Shown here in pieces: positions 63,601 through 64,000 of a stretch of 64,000 nucleotides of DNA. Numbering within the stretch: position 1 is the first letter of the stretch; the number at the start of each line of letters is the position of its first letter. Under the pieces are notes generated by a model that was given only the letters and a program-made list of their open reading frames with translations, was not told where the DNA came from and made no database searches. A program made the position numbers and the translations under genes. Source of the DNA: Micromonospora sp. WMMD1128 (GTDB taxonomy: Bacteria; Actinomycetota; Actinomycetes; Mycobacteriales; Micromonosporaceae); assembly GCF_027497235.1 (NCBI RefSeq), contig NZ_CP114902.1, forward strand, positions 1,997,501 through 2,061,500. The letters run 5' to 3'.

Positions 63601-64000
63601 TCCTGCTCCCACCCTTCACTGCCCGGCGCGACGGCCGGGGGTTGCGGGTCCTCGGCTGCCGCGACGGGCGTCGGCTCGGTCCGGACCACGAAGGCGGCCA
63701 GCAGGTCCGGAGTGGTCTCGTGGGCGAACGCGACCGCCTGGGCCGCGCCGAGGTCCGGCACCTCGTAGTGACGGGCGCCGGCGGCCGTGGCGATGCCCAG
63801 GGTGGTCAGGCCGAAAATCCGCTGCAGCAGCGACTGCCGGAACTTCCACCCGATGACGGCGCGCCGCTGCAACGCCGTGGTGTAGCGCCGGGCCAGCCCG
63901 TAGCGGGTGACCACGTACGGCTCGACGAGCGTGTGGCCCAGCGACCGGTAGGCGATCACCGCCAGCACGAGGGTGACCGGCGTCGCCGCCAGGGCGTACA
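63582..64000 (-). CDS. membrane protein with bacterial PH domain (YdbS/YdbT-like), C-terminal part
   Basis: About 139 C-terminal residues; the gene starts beyond the right edge. A hydrophobic segment (TPVTLVLAVIAYRSLG) precedes a bacterial PH domain pattern: YVVTRYGLARRYTTALQRRAVIGWKFRQSLLQR..LTTLGIATAAG and VPDLGAAQAVAFAHET. The Pro/Glu-rich tail is probably disordered. Function unknown (membrane-associated; related proteins occur in stress-linked operons). It overlaps the start of the aldo/keto reductase gene by 19 bp, so the two may be co-transcribed; it probably marks the cluster edge. Confidence 0.7.
   Translation of the reverse strand, partial: YALAATPVTLVLAVIAYRSLGHTLVEPYVVTRYGLARRYTTALQRRAVIGWKFRQSLLQRIFGLTTLGIATAAGARHYEVPDLGAAQAVAFAHETTPDLLAAFVVRTEPTPVAAAEDPQPPAVAPGSEGWEQECDRPS

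Overview
The window comes from a very GC-rich actinomycete, probably a filamentous, antibiotic-producing one. The evidence is strong third-position G/C bias, many GTG starts, 4-nt ATGA/GTGA gene couplings, a SARP-family activator, and TTA codons confined to two regulatory genes. There is no rRNA, tRNA or other taxonomic marker, so I do not name a genus. Almost all of the window (about 1-63.6 kb) is one biosynthetic gene cluster for a glycosylated, acylated, probably chlorinated non-ribosomal peptide. It runs off the left edge inside an acyl-CoA dehydrogenase gene and gives way to a membrane protein gene at the right edge.

Layout. (1) 1-7.4 kb, leftward: a TetR regulator leads a tightly coupled operon of an acyl-AMP ligase, a VioC/AsnO-like amino-acid hydroxylase, a GNAT, a P450, a fatty acyl-AMP ligase and an acyl-CoA dehydrogenase. 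(2) 7.5-12.1 kb: regulators (ImmA-type peptidase plus XRE protein, and a SARP) with the dTDP-glucose 4,6-dehydratase gene. (3) 12.1-35.7 kb, leftward: the core operon ACP, SbnA-like and SbnB-like enzymes (2,3-diaminopropionate), MbtH, a four-module NRPS, a two-module NRPS with thioesterase, an ornithine-carbamoyltransferase-like enzyme and a phosphopantetheinyl transferase. (4) 36.2-42.2 kb, rightward: deoxysugar genes and one glycosyltransferase. (5) 42.3-46.1 kb, leftward: P450, sulfotransferase and NodU/TobZ-type carbamoyltransferase. (6) 46.5-55.7 kb, rightward: sugar C-methyltransferase, PyrH-like tryptophan 5-halogenase, flavin reductase, antiporter, RmlA, acyl-AMP ligase, MIO ammonia-lyase/aminomutase and methyltransferase. 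(7) 55.8-63.6 kb, leftward: four more glycosyltransferases (two share a perfect 921-bp repeat), a 4-ketoreductase, a GNAT and an aldo/keto reductase.

Working model (inference). SbnA/SbnB-type enzymes make L-2,3-diaminopropionate. The carbamoyltransferase converts it to beta-ureidoalanine (albizziine), as proposed for viomycin-type clusters. The hydroxylase supplies a beta-hydroxylated amino acid, and PyrH-like halogenase with flavin reductase supplies 5-chlorotryptophan. Six modules assemble a hexapeptide. My hand-aligned adenylation codes read Gly, Asn/Asp-like, Gln-like (possibly albizziine), Trp-like, Thr-like, unknown. Release is by a thioesterase whose nucleophile is Cys instead of Ser. 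dTDP-deoxysugars, including a 3-C-methyl and probably a 3-amino sugar of the vancosamine/mycarose kind, are added by up to five glycosyltransferases. P450s, a sulfotransferase and a carbamoyltransferase finish the molecule. I do not recognise the cluster as that of a known compound.
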